Source: Candidatus Uhrbacteria bacterium RIFOXYB12_FULL_58_10 (GTDB taxonomy: Bacteria > Patescibacteriota > Patescibacteriia > UBA9934 > GWF2-40-263). Taken from it: a stretch of DNA of 41,535 bases. A program made the translations under genes and the position numbers. Shown one piece after another: positions 17,201-24,227 of the stretch; within the stretch, counting starts at the first letter, position 1, and every line of letters starts with the position of its first letter. The stretch spans positions 1-41,535 of the forward strand of contig MGFA01000015.1 in the NCBI GenBank assembly GCA_001791645.1, in the 5' to 3' direction. Under the pieces are notes generated by a model. That model ran no database searches. It saw only the letters and a program-made list of their open reading frames with translations, and was not told the DNA's origin.

Positions 17201-20200
17201 GGCAACGGGAAAGCGATCACATGGGACGCGGCCACGGACGCGCCGGGCACGGATCTCTCGACGATGCGCGTGCGCATTCGCGCGACGGATCCGTACGAGA
17301 ACGCGAGCGCGAACGTCGAATCATCGAATTTCGTCCTTGACACCGTTGCGCCGTCCTCGAACGTCTTGGCAGATGTGGCGTCACAGCCGCAAGCTGGCGA
17401 TTCGGTCGTTTCCGTCGAAGGGTCGTTTTCCGAGACAAATCCGGATACCAACGAGTTTTATGTGGCGATAAACGGCGGGGCGTATTTTGCCGGTACGTCG
17501 GGGATCGGAAATACGGCATCTCCGTCAAACCAGGACACGGCGGTCGGTGCCACGCTCGACGGGGACGATTACGTCTCAAGGGTGAAGATCGTGCACACCG
17601 ATGATTACGGGCATTCCGTCACGAACGAAAACGTGTCGGTCACGACCTCCGTAAAATACGTGAAGCCGTACGTACCGCAGGCGCCGACCGTAGGAAATCC
17701 GGAAAATACGTCCGTGGACGTTCTGGTTCTGCCGAACGTTTCCGAAACAGCCGGTCTGGAATACGCCATCCATGAAACGACGACGGATCGCTTTGTCCAG
17801 GCAGACGGGAGCCTCGACGTTGCCGAGGATTGGCAGACGACGGCCGCATGGGGAACGGTGACCGTCACCGGGTTGACGTCGCCGGTCGCGACCTATGCGT
17901 TTCAGGTAAAATCCCGAAACGTCAGCGACGCGGCGTACGCGGCGTCGAGCGAGAGCGCTTTGTCGGCCTCCGCGTCCATTGCCAACACGGCTCCGAGCGT
18001 TTCCATTACCGCGGCCGCGCAGGTCACGGGTGGCAACTATGCGCTCATCGAGTACATTGGGACGGACGCGCAAAACGACACCAACGACCTTTCCGTGTTC
18101 GAATATTCGACGGATAACGCGACATGGCATGTCATGACCGAGAAATCGGGCGTCGGTTCGGACGGGGTGAGTGACCTCGTATTCTCGTCCGTTGGATTAA
18201 GCTACGTTTTCGCCTGGGACATTGCATCGGATTTGACGAACACCGGGGATTCGACCGTGTACGCGCGTTTGCAATCGACCGACACGTTGGCTGATAGCAA
18301 CGTGGCGACATCATCGGCGTTCGCGGTCGACACGGTCGGACCGGTAATCTCAAACATCCGGACGAGCCAGGCGCCGGGCACCACGAACGTGACGATTTTT
18401 TATGACCTCGCCGAAGATACGCCGGGAAACAACGAGATGATGCTCGTCATTTCGGATGACGGCGGCGCGACATGGACGGCTCCCGTAACAACGCTTTCCG
18501 GCGATGTGGGCGCGGGCGTCTCTGCCGGGGATGACCGGACCGTGACCTGGGACGCGGGAGTTGATTTTGCGGGTCAGGAAAGCGACGCGCTGCGCGTCGA
18601 GATCCAAGGAACCGACGCCTACGACAACGTCGGAAGCGCGGTGCAATCGTCCGATTTTACCGCGGACGCGAAGTCGGCCGTGGTGAGCGGCGTGTCTGCC
18701 TCGCAAACGGTCGGAACTGGTCAGGTCGTCGTCAACTATGCACTCTCCGATTTGTCGCCCGGAGGGTCGTTCGTTGAGTTCGGTATTTCGTCGGATGGCG
18801 GCGCTACCTGGAGCGTGCTGGCAACCACTTACTTCGGCGACATTGGTTCCGGCCAGACCACAGGCTCAAAGTTATTCACCTGGGAGGCCGGAACGGATTT
18901 CAACGGTCAGGCCGGGGCTGACATGAGAGTTCGAGTTCGGGCAAAGGATTACTTCGCGAACCAGGGGTTCTATGTCGAGTCCTCATCATTCGTCGTTGAT
19001 ACGAGCGCCGCGGTGATCTCCGGTCTCTTGGCCGTTCAGGATGCGGGAGCGGATACGGTTACGCTAACCTATGACCTGGCAGATGACTCCGATGGCACGT
19101 TGAATGTGAACGTCGACGTTTCCGATGATGGAGGATTCACCTGGACGGTCGCGCGCACTTCCATGATTGGCGATGTTGGGTCGGGAATTACGACCGGAGC
19201 TGGAAAAACGATTGCCTGGTACGCAGGAACGGATTTCAACGGCCAGGATGTCGCCAACATGCGTGTTCGAATGACTGCAACGGACAGATTCGGCAACGTG
19301 AGTCCGAACTTTGAATCCGGTGATTTCGCGCTTGATACGGCCGATCCTGTCGGGCTGGCTGACCTGAGTACATTTTCAAGCGGTGCGACGTCTGTGACAT
19401 TGCACTGGACTGCGGCGACGGACGGGCACTTCGACCATTATGAGCTTTGGTATGGCGCGAACCGTGCGGATGTCCAGGATCGAACAGGATCTGCTTCCAG
19501 ATGGGGCGTGACCGACGACGCGAATTTGGCCGACGCGTTGACGGACGCGACCGTGATCACGGGTCTCTCGCTTGACGCGGATTTTTACGGAAAGATTTGG
19601 GCGGTTGACGCGTTCGGACATGAAACCACTACGAACGACATCAATGTATACACGCTGGTCGAGGCAACGGGCGGCGGCGGTGGAGGCGGTCTTGCCGGGC
19701 TTTCGGACGCGGTCGCTCCGGTCCAGCCGATATTATCATCGCTTTCGACTCCAACGAATCAAGCCATGGTCTTGGTTTCAGGGTTGGCCGAACCATTGTC
19801 GAACGTCGATCTCTACGATCACGACAATCTCGTCGCGCGTTTGGATCAGGTCACGGGATACACGGGGCGATTCTCGCAGGAGTTCTCGTTTGCCGAGGGC
19901 GAACATCGGCTGACCGTTCGGGCGATTGATTCGTCTCGCAACGAAAGCGAGCGTTCGATCGCAGTCAACCTTTCCGTTGATATGACTCTGCCGAGCCGAC
20001 CGATCATCACAAGCCAACGAATCGCTGAAACCATTGAAACGACTCCCGTGATCGTCGGAACGGCAGAAGCGCTTAGCGCCGTCGAGATTGTCGTCGATGG
20101 TCAATACGCATTCGTGACATCAGCGGACCAGTACGGTAACTGGAGATATCTGCTTCCGAATCAGTTCGCGCTTGACCTTGGGGCGCATACGTTCGTTGCG

Positions 20201-20824
20201 CGCGCGACGGACACGGCAGGAAATACGAGCAATCCGGCGACAGTCACGTTGAACGTGATTGAGCCTCCCGTATCAGTCATGCCGAAACCAGGCGTCGGCG
20301 AAGGAACGGTCCTTGGATTGCTGCTGCCATCCGTTCCGGTTCTTACGCCCACAACGCCTCCGGTGTCCGTCGCAGAAATTATTCGTGAGGAGACAGAGGC
20401 TGTCGTTCTCCCGGGACTTTTGGCTCCAGAAGTTGTTCTGAGCGCGGCCTCGCTCGATGGAAATAGGTTCATTTTCAGCGGCACGGCCGTTCCGAATAGT
20501 CATGTGGTCGTTTACATCCATAGCGCCCAAGCGCTCATTTACCAGACAATAGCAGATAACAATGGCGTGTGGAGCATCTCCCATTCGCAGGATACGGCCG
20601 AATTGACCCCGGGCGAGCATACGATCTATTCCGTTTCAGTTGATCCGGAAGCCAAAGTAAAGAGCATACCAGGAGAGGTGAAATCCTTCTTCGTCACACG
20701 AAGCGCCTGGGCAGCGTTCTATCAGATGCTCAACTTACAAACAACGCTTGTGACTATTCTTGCCCTGCTTGCCTGCGTTTGGTGGCTTTTCATCCTGAGA
20801 AAGCGTACCATCGCTCAGGTATGA
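11288..20824 (+). CDS. Giant repeat-built cell-surface protein, 3178 aa
   Basis: Order along the chain: two transmembrane segments (about 36-58 and 83-110); a jelly-roll-like region (about 120-330) and a further beta domain; one T and one S module; then three super-repeats of 671-672 residues (from about 677, 1348 and 2020). Each super-repeat contains an E module (GGSFTETNPDTN), an FN3-like F module (SRN...AHAASSESA), a T module (TTDGTQYVTVSYTGTD) and three S modules (DGGSTWxV ... SGDVGSG ... TDF ... RVRVRA). An FN3 domain, a GGGGGGLAG linker, three Ig-like domains and a C-terminal transmembrane helix ending RKR follow. The layout suits a long, membrane-anchored stalk or adhesin for contact with other cells; no enzyme motif is seen. 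It is tightly packed in the regulator operon and overlaps the MFS gene by ATGA. Confidence 0.9.
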   Translation: MEKRFLNVFLMFSGYVFALKERLVQAKDWYRVLAIATALILAELVFALVSLPLYFVVSPKKVQESGMVFPERKGAGKYRDYVVRRKITMASALGATAVFALKIFFVGVVSFYMLGAQELLADTQDWTFDTPGNYTYDSAKIEVTGGVARLKNLGSASSGSTSNSSFDASAAGWTGVPGWIDAPSKTNSTNWQSAGGNPTGHVDINLPGKKKNSSAGYWYQAFTTTASTPDTATLNLDWRSVSVTDLPTSYQLYAFIDTGSGNPVLGTQVWSSGNLTSATSWASIPTVDIRSKVPTAGTYYLKIAAYHTCQTGTDCDTVSGFDNVAVNWSKTVVSYDTSKPTIYPNASLNPSKVITWDSFAETATKNGGQIYYQLSDDDGSTWNYWSGSTWAAAGAGNYNAASEIHANIATFPTTSNKIKFKAFLEGDGSQQVMLDNVAIGYTQNALPVVTSVTPAQDTGAGYVYVNYSLQDNNSDPLSLTTYEYSLTGAFAGEQATMTPVPVDPNHNGVTGLSSSPGGTAHTFVWDAKSQVGAIYDSTVYVRLRANDGVGNSEYAISSASPVDYVIPVVSNVTAVQTPESTNVAFTYDLTDDTPDNLLVEVDVSEDAGSTWTVTDTSVGGAVGSGMSTGTGKTITWAAKTDFPNQVQHDIRVRVRAKDKWMNQGTDAASADFAIDTLSPATAIVANLQAQPNAGDTTVLIGGSFTETNPDTNDFYVAINGGAYSAGTAGTTNTATPADQATAVGATLDGNDGVSGVKIIHTDDFGQATDNENPSPATAYTYVRPYTPQAPTLSLPATTNLNLTIVPHASEASDLPYAIQETTTGLYAQGNGTLGASPVWQIMGTGSGQWGNNTGVSGRVNVSGLSSPLSMYVFRVKSRNQNDGAHAASSESAYSATAQITNTAPSISYSSVSQTTDGTQYVTVSYTGTDGQGDICSLPTYEYSTDNVNWYAMTEKTGVGSEGVSNLVFLSGGSAHAFVWNSAADVPNSEHAAVRVRLKPNDSLTDGSVATSSPFAVDQKVPIVSNVSVMQNAGARTVTIGYDLSDAHNSTVEIDISEDGGSTWSVADTAVSGDVGSGIASGAGKSITWNAGTDFDDQYQSDIRVRVRANDTFGNQGANAESSNFTLDTHDPSVTNVTAAQDGGAKTFTFHYDVSEDAGNVTVALAISSNGGSTWVVPTTSASGDLGAGIGSGSGKTIAWDAGTDYDGFEKTAMRVRITATDSYSNAGIGSTGDFSLDTLAPRVTGVSAAHGAGSTNVVVTYTLADQNVSQVEIDISEDRGGSWTVADTAVSGDVGSGVASGAKTITWEAGTDFDEQSQADMRVRVRAKDPFENQSANTESGDFSIDTVNPTVNVIADLQAQPNGGDTTVLIGGSFMETNPNTNGFYVALNGGDYGSVTDGQTNTATPADKATATGVTLDGNDYVSKAKIVHADDFGQTVDNENVSPSAAYKYVKPYTPPAPTVDNPTVGMVDVTVNKHASETDGLEYAVYETTQDAYVQSDGTLGASVAWQALGTGGGEWGNGTGTSGKVTASGLANHSYTYEFKTVSRNVSDAAHAASSESALSGGASSANQSPVIVLDSVAQTTDGSKYVTINYTGSDLESEDSNVITAEYSLNGTTWYDMTEKTGVGSDGTTGLSFGYAGSAHDFMWDVGTDLANTEDSTTYVRLQANDGTSSSAITTSSPFAVDTKVPAISSVVGEQTLGSGIVSFAYTLTDLSTGTVELDISDDGGSTWNVADTSVSGDVGGDVSSGTGKTISWNALSDFANQEQTDLRVRVRATDAFGNAGTNASSTNFALDTKVPGVSNVTASQDAGLNTVTIEYDLSDANDSTVVIEISEDFGSTWGVATSTLSGDVGAGVASGVSKTVAWDAATDFPNREQAGMVVRVRATDTYANAGPNVSSASFVVDTKAPVVSNVSAVQTLGTDSVVFTYDLADSGASTVLLDISDDGGSTWTVTDTSVAGSVGAGITAGNGKAITWDAATDAPGTDLSTMRVRIRATDPYENASANVESSNFVLDTVAPSSNVLADVASQPQAGDSVVSVEGSFSETNPDTNEFYVAINGGAYFAGTSGIGNTASPSNQDTAVGATLDGDDYVSRVKIVHTDDYGHSVTNENVSVTTSVKYVKPYVPQAPTVGNPENTSVDVLVLPNVSETAGLEYAIHETTTDRFVQADGSLDVAEDWQTTAAWGTVTVTGLTSPVATYAFQVKSRNVSDAAYAASSESALSASASIANTAPSVSITAAAQVTGGNYALIEYIGTDAQNDTNDLSVFEYSTDNATWHVMTEKSGVGSDGVSDLVFSSVGLSYVFAWDIASDLTNTGDSTVYARLQSTDTLADSNVATSSAFAVDTVGPVISNIRTSQAPGTTNVTIFYDLAEDTPGNNEMMLVISDDGGATWTAPVTTLSGDVGAGVSAGDDRTVTWDAGVDFAGQESDALRVEIQGTDAYDNVGSAVQSSDFTADAKSAVVSGVSASQTVGTGQVVVNYALSDLSPGGSFVEFGISSDGGATWSVLATTYFGDIGSGQTTGSKLFTWEAGTDFNGQAGADMRVRVRAKDYFANQGFYVESSSFVVDTSAAVISGLLAVQDAGADTVTLTYDLADDSDGTLNVNVDVSDDGGFTWTVARTSMIGDVGSGITTGAGKTIAWYAGTDFNGQDVANMRVRMTATDRFGNVSPNFESGDFALDTADPVGLADLSTFSSGATSVTLHWTAATDGHFDHYELWYGANRADVQDRTGSASRWGVTDDANLADALTDATVITGLSLDADFYGKIWAVDAFGHETTTNDINVYTLVEATGGGGGGGLAGLSDAVAPVQPILSSLSTPTNQAMVLVSGLAEPLSNVDLYDHDNLVARLDQVTGYTGRFSQEFSFAEGEHRLTVRAIDSSRNESERSIAVNLSVDMTLPSRPIITSQRIAETIETTPVIVGTAEALSAVEIVVDGQYAFVTSADQYGNWRYLLPNQFALDLGAHTFVARATDTAGNTSNPATVTLNVIEPPVSVMPKPGVGEGTVLGLLLPSVPVLTPTTPPVSVAEIIREETEAVVLPGLLAPEVVLSAASLDGNRFIFSGTAVPNSHVVVYIHSAQALIYQTIADNNGVWSISHSQDTAELTPGEHTIYSVSVDPEAKVKSIPGEVKSFFVTRSAWAAFYQMLNLQTTLVTILALLACVWWLFILRKRTIAQV
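13318..15330 (+). repeat. Super-repeat copy 1 (E-F-T-S-S-S modules)
   Basis: This copy begins just before the AQPNAGDTTVLIGG block. Measured between the same Pro codon (13358 and 15371), its length is 2013 bases, or 671 codons. The three S modules start at VSNVSVMQNAG, VTNVTAAQDGG and VTGVSAAHGAG. Confidence 0.85.
15331..17346 (+). repeat. Super-repeat copy 2 (E-F-T-S-S-S modules)
   Basis: It starts before AQPNGGDTTVLIGG. The distance to the matching Pro codon of copy 3 (15371 to 17387) is 2016 bases, or 672 codons. Module order is identical to copy 1. Copies 1 and 2 are most alike in the E module. Confidence 0.85.
17347..19341 (+). repeat. Super-repeat copy 3 (E-F-T-S-S-S modules)
   Basis: It starts before SQPQAGDSVVSVEG and keeps the same six-module order but is more diverged. 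It ends where the C-terminal FN3 domain begins (ADLSTFSSGATSVTLHW). Confidence 0.8.
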
Positions 20825-22032
20825 CCGTTCGCGTTTCCTCCACGCCATTTCCGAGGCCCGCGCGTGCCTCGGGCATTCGCGAGGGGTTGTCCGCGCTTGC
20901 CTGGCACCGCATTCTCATCCAGACCGGTGCGGCCATGCTCGGAATGTTCCTTCCGATGTTTCTGTACCAGTTATTCGACCGGAACATGTCGGCCGTGTTG
21001 TGGTACGCGTTCGCTTATTACCTGCTTGCCGGATTGTTGGAACCGCTTGGCGCGATGGTGATGACGCGCATCGGCATGAAAAACGCATTGCGACTTGGCA
21101 CAATGCTGTATGTTTTTTTCTTTCTTACCCTTGCGCTTGCCGAGTACATTCCGGTTCGGGCCGTGGTCATTTCAAGTCTTTTGGCGATTTCCACCTGGCA
21201 TGTTATCTATTGGGTTCCATATCACACGGAGTTCGCGGAAGAGGGAAGAGGACACCGGCTGGGAACTGTGATTGGCGCGATCGCGGCGGCAGGCTCGCTC
21301 GTCGGGGTGGTGCTCCCAACGTTTTCGGGATGGGTGATCGAAACGTATGGGTATCCGGTATTGTGTTTGTCCGCGCTGCTTGTCGTTTTTGCCTCGCTCG
21401 TACCGATTGGTCGAGTTCGTGCGACGGAAGAACAGTATGAGTTTGGATTCCTTCAGACGTTTCGGGAACTATTCGCGCCGGCAAGACGACGATTTCTCAT
21501 GACGTTCGCCGCGGAAGGTGCGGAGAGCGTGGTTGGTTTTTTCGTTTGGCCCGTATTTTTGTTCGAATTGCTTCGCGGAGAATACGTGCAAGCCGGCATG
21601 GTGACGACGGCGGTCGGATTACTGAGTATTGCCATTCAAATATTGGTCGGACATCTGGTAGACCGCGAAAAGCATCGCGGACGCCTTTTGTCATTCGGGA
21701 TGAATCTTTCCGCCATTGGCTGGATCCTAAAGTCGTTCGTGAGCTCGGTCGCGCACATTATTTTGTTCGGAACCCTGCATAGTTTTGCCCTCATTCTCAT
21801 GCGCACGCCGTTTGAGGCGCTTATGTACGCGAAGGCCGCGGACGCGGGGCATTACGTCGATGAGTACACGGTATTGCGCGAAATGGCGCTCTCGCTGGGG
21901 CGCGTCATTCTGCTCGCGGTGTTGCTCTCGCTTGGCGCCGCGTTCCAGTTTTGGATCGCGTTTTTGATAACGGCCGCGGTGACGTTTTTCTTCGGTATTC
22001 TTTCCCGCAAACCGCCGGCGTTTGGTACCTAA
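20821..22032 (+). CDS. Major facilitator superfamily transporter, 403 aa
   Basis: A polytopic protein with about twelve hydrophobic segments (e.g. AAMLGMFLPMFLYQLF, VYVFFFLTLALAEYI-like stretches, and the C-terminal FLITAAVTFFFGIL) and a central basic loop (FAPARRRFLMTF). A DREKHRGRLLSFG loop in the second half fits the cytoplasmic loop signature of MFS carriers. The ATG overlaps the giant gene's stop (ATGA), so it is translationally coupled as the last gene of the operon. The track start at 20779 lies inside the giant gene and is not needed. The substrate is unknown. Its stop codon overlaps that of the opposing gene at 22029. Confidence 0.85.
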   Translation: MTVRVSSTPFPRPARASGIREGLSALAWHRILIQTGAAMLGMFLPMFLYQLFDRNMSAVLWYAFAYYLLAGLLEPLGAMVMTRIGMKNALRLGTMLYVFFFLTLALAEYIPVRAVVISSLLAISTWHVIYWVPYHTEFAEEGRGHRLGTVIGAIAAAGSLVGVVLPTFSGWVIETYGYPVLCLSALLVVFASLVPIGRVRATEEQYEFGFLQTFRELFAPARRRFLMTFAAEGAESVVGFFVWPVFLFELLRGEYVQAGMVTTAVGLLSIAIQILVGHLVDREKHRGRLLSFGMNLSAIGWILKSFVSSVAHIILFGTLHSFALILMRTPFEALMYAKAADAGHYVDEYTVLREMALSLGRVILLAVLLSLGAAFQFWIAFLITAAVTFFFGILSRKPPAFGT

Positions 22033-22436
22033 GCGCGTTTTTTTCGTCCGAACGCACTGAATCCGACGAACGCGCCAATGAGCCCGTTCAAAAAGTCACC
22101 GATGGTGTCCGCAACGGACATTTGATTGATGGCAAAGTTAAAACGCGTGACAATGGTTCGATCCAAGACGTACTCATGGAACTCCCAGGCAATCGCAACC
22201 AGGGCAACGAATCCAAGAACAAACAGCAGGTCATACCAAGCTGGCGTTCGCCCGACCTGGTGCCGGCGTTTGAAGTCGTCATGGAGCGCGATCGCGAACA
22301 TTCCGGCCGCAAGACCGCCTCCAAGATGAAGTGGAATATCGATATTTGGGAACATTTTATACCATCCGAGCCCCAAACTTATGGCATTCACGGCATAAAC
22401 GGCAATTCCGGTAGCAATGGCTTTTCGATAAGTCAT
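22029..22436 (-). CDS. Small membrane protein, DUF2238/YjdF-like, 135 aa
   Basis: The start ATG at 22436 lies only about 9 bases from a -10 box; the track's 22475 start is upstream of that box. The protein has about four membrane segments and conserved-looking polar residues inside them: NIDIPLHLGGGLAAG, AWEFHEYVLD and SVADTIGDFLNGLIGAFVG. These resemble the 'D..vH...G', 'E..E...D' and 'DT..D...n..Ga' pattern of YjdF/DUF2238 membrane proteins, from memory. The function of that family is not known to me. It converges on the MFS gene. Confidence 0.7.
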   Translation of the reverse strand: MTYRKAIATGIAVYAVNAISLGLGWYKMFPNIDIPLHLGGGLAAGMFAIALHDDFKRRHQVGRTPAWYDLLFVLGFVALVAIAWEFHEYVLDRTIVTRFNFAINQMSVADTIGDFLNGLIGAFVGFSAFGRKKRA

Positions 22437-22444
22437 ACGGCCAT

Positions 22445-22453
22445 AGTGTAGCA
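22445..22453 (-). promoter_or_regulatory. Extended -10 promoter of the DUF2238-like gene
   Basis: The minus strand reads TGCTACACT, nine bases before the ATG. A TTGTCA lies 19 bases upstream. The predicted message is essentially leaderless. Confidence 0.6.
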
Positions 22454-22468
22454 CGGGGGATAACCCTA

Positions 22469-22497
22469 TTGACAACCTCAGGCTTTTCCGCTATATT
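22469..22497 (+). promoter_or_regulatory. Promoter of the cold-shock gene
   Basis: TTGACA (22469-22474) and TATATT (22492-22497) have a 17-base spacer. Transcription would begin near 22504, leaving a leader of about 80 bases before the ATG at 22585. That is long compared with other promoters in this part of the window. Confidence 0.85.
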
Positions 22498-22584
22498 GCA
22501 GCCAAGCAATACAGCCAGGACGCGGATCAGTGGTCGAGTTTCCGCAAACGGCAGAGGTTGCGGACTACTCATCTAAGCATTCCT

Positions 22585-22782
22585 ATGACCGGAACGATCA
22601 AAACGCTCACGGAAAAGGGATTCGGCTTCATCACCCCGGAAGGCGGCGACAAAGACGTGTTTTTCCACATGTCGTCCCTCTCGGATCTTGACTTCAACGA
22701 CCTCAAGGTCGGAGATGCCGTTTCCTTCGACGTCGAGGATTCCGACAAGGGTCCCCGCGCTGTCAACGTGACACGCGCCTAA
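22585..22782 (+). CDS. Cold-shock domain protein (CspA family), 65 aa
   Basis: A single cold-shock domain: MTGTIKTLTEKGFGFITPEG contains RNP1 (KGFGFI), and DVFFHMSSL contains RNP2 (VFFH). The ending (GPRAVNV) is typical. The protein binds single-stranded RNA or DNA and acts as an RNA chaperone. I start at the ATG at 22585; the upstream track start at 22558 adds residues outside the domain. The long untranslated leader is a known feature of csp messages, where it controls temperature response. A strong terminator follows. Confidence 0.95.
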   Translation: MTGTIKTLTEKGFGFITPEGGDKDVFFHMSSLSDLDFNDLKVGDAVSFDVEDSDKGPRAVNVTRA

Positions 22783-22792
22783 CCCTTTCCAC

Positions 22793-22815
22793 AAAACCCG
22801 CCTTTGGCGGGTTTT
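22793..22815 (+). terminator. Intrinsic terminator after the cold-shock gene
   Basis: AAAACCCGCC-TTT-GGCGGGTTTT is a near-perfect stem-loop with flanking A and T tracts, ten bases past the stop codon. Confidence 0.9.
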
Positions 22816-22816
22816 G

Positions 22817-22825
22817 TGTTATACT
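22817..22825 (+). promoter_or_regulatory. Extended -10 promoter before the short DUF6629-like ORF
   Basis: TGTTATACT directly follows the terminator. Transcription would begin about 5 bases before the ATG at 22837. No -35 is visible. Confidence 0.5.
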
Positions 22826-22836
22826 GGTCGCAATCT

Positions 22837-22917
22837 ATGTGCTTTTCGGCTCCGATTAGCTTTGTGACTGCCGGCGTTTTGGCCGTAACCGGCGTGGCCG
22901 GCGTGCGCACGGCGTGA
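22837..22917 (+). pseudogene. Truncated N-terminus of a DUF6629-like membrane protein, 26 aa
   Basis: The ORF starts MCFSAPISFVTAG and ends GVRTA-stop. As I recall, the DUF6629 family begins 'MCFSA.aSF..g..L...G...', and full members have around 200 residues with several membrane helices. Only the first helix is left here. The stop (TGA) overlaps a GTG that opens the glycerate-kinase frame (GTGA). The piece is either a fossil created when the rest was deleted, or a short membrane/leader peptide now coupled to the kinase. It is too short for the ORF track. Confidence 0.55.
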
Positions 22918-24212
22918 AAAACCATTTATTTCGACGTATGCAAAAACACGTGAAGACCAAATTGAACGCGCTACGACGCGATGCGCTTGCGGTATTGAAG
23001 GTTGGTCTTCGGGCAATTAAAACGCCGGAGGCTGTGAGACTCACCTGCCGTCTTCACGGTGATACGTTGATGGTTGGCGGCAAGCGGTTCGACCTGAAAA
23101 AATACAATCGTCTTTTTGTCATCGGCATCGGGAAGGCTTCTCTTGAGGCTGGAAATGCCCTGGAGAAATTGCTCGGTGATCGCATTACGGGCGGGATTCT
23201 TCTCGACGTAAAAAAGGCAAAGCTCAGGCGGATAAAGAGCGTTGCCGGAACGCATCCGTTTCCAAGCATCGCAAACATGAAGGCGACCGGAGAAATCATG
23301 GCGCTTTTGAAGCAATTCGACAGCCGTGACCTTGTGATTACGATTGTCTCTGGCGGCGGATCGACGCTTTTGTGTTGGCCGTTCGAGCTGAAGTGCGATG
23401 ATCTTACGGTCGTGACGAAGACGCTGATGTCAAAGGGGGCGACCATTCAGGAGGTGAACGTGGTGCGCAAGCATCTTTCTGAGATTCTTGGCGGCCAATT
23501 CGCGCGTCTGGCCTATCCGGCCACGATCATCGGCCTTATCTTTTCGGACGTCCCCGGCGATGACATTGGCGTGGTTGCGTCCGGTCCGACGGTTATGGAC
23601 ATTACAACCGTTGAGGACGCAAAACAGGTGATGGAGCGGTACGATCTGCTTAAGGCCTGTCGAATTCCGAATTGCAACTTGCGGGAGACGCCCAAGGATG
23701 AACTATTTTTTCGCTCCGTCACGAACGTGCTGGTCATCAACAACGGCGTTGCCATCGACGCGATGGTGCGCGAGGCGAAAAAGCGGGGATACCGAACGCG
23801 CGTGCTTTCAACGGCGCTGACTGGTGAGGCAAGGGAGGTCGGACAAATGCTCGCAAACATTCCGCGTCGCGGGGAAATGGTGTTCGCGGGCGGAGAAACC
23901 ACGGTTACGCTGCGCGGCAATGGAAAGGGAGGTCGTAACCAAGAGCTGGCGCTTGGCGCCCTGCCGTACGTCAACGGCGACGCGCTCGTACTTTCTTGCG
24001 CCTCGGACGGCGTCGACAATACCCCCGTGGCCGGAGCGATCGCGGACAAGACCACTCTCCGGCATGCAACGCGTTTGAAACTCGATCCGGAGACCTTTCT
24101 CAGCCGAAACGATTCGTTCGCGTTTTTCAAAGGTTCCGGAGACCATATCGTCACGGGCGTAACCGGCGCGAACGTTGCGGACCTCATGATTGCGGCGCGC
24201 ATAAAAATCTAA
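22914..24212 (+). CDS. Glycerate 2-kinase (MOFRL family), 432 aa
   Basis: This would phosphorylate D-glycerate to 2-phosphoglycerate with ATP in the cytosol, feeding lower glycolysis. Family landmarks: LFVIGIGKASLEAGNALE at the N-terminal domain; IVSGGGSTLLCWP (nucleotide-binding Gly/Ser loop); VRKHLSEILGGQFARLAYPA; FSDVPGDDIGVVASGPT; then the MOFRL domain with FAGGETTVTLRGNGKGGRNQE, SDGVDNTPVAGAI and GSGDHIVTGVTGANVADL. The length is as expected for the class. The start is either the GTG at 22914, overlapping the preceding short ORF, or the ATG at 22938; neither has a Shine-Dalgarno site. Fifteen bases separate it from the TerC-like gene. Confidence 0.93.
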   Translation: MKNHLFRRMQKHVKTKLNALRRDALAVLKVGLRAIKTPEAVRLTCRLHGDTLMVGGKRFDLKKYNRLFVIGIGKASLEAGNALEKLLGDRITGGILLDVKKAKLRRIKSVAGTHPFPSIANMKATGEIMALLKQFDSRDLVITIVSGGGSTLLCWPFELKCDDLTVVTKTLMSKGATIQEVNVVRKHLSEILGGQFARLAYPATIIGLIFSDVPGDDIGVVASGPTVMDITTVEDAKQVMERYDLLKACRIPNCNLRETPKDELFFRSVTNVLVINNGVAIDAMVREAKKRGYRTRVLSTALTGEAREVGQMLANIPRRGEMVFAGGETTVTLRGNGKGGRNQELALGALPYVNGDALVLSCASDGVDNTPVAGAIADKTTLRHATRLKLDPETFLSRNDSFAFFKGSGDHIVTGVTGANVADLMIAARIKI

Positions 24213-24227
24213 CAGCCTTTGGCGTGT

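Noticed and set aside
11288-20824. Tandem DNA repeat or CRISPR-like array within 13-19 kb
   Set aside because: Repeats are long protein modules in one open frame with diverged DNA; no short direct repeats with spacers exist here or elsewhere in the window.
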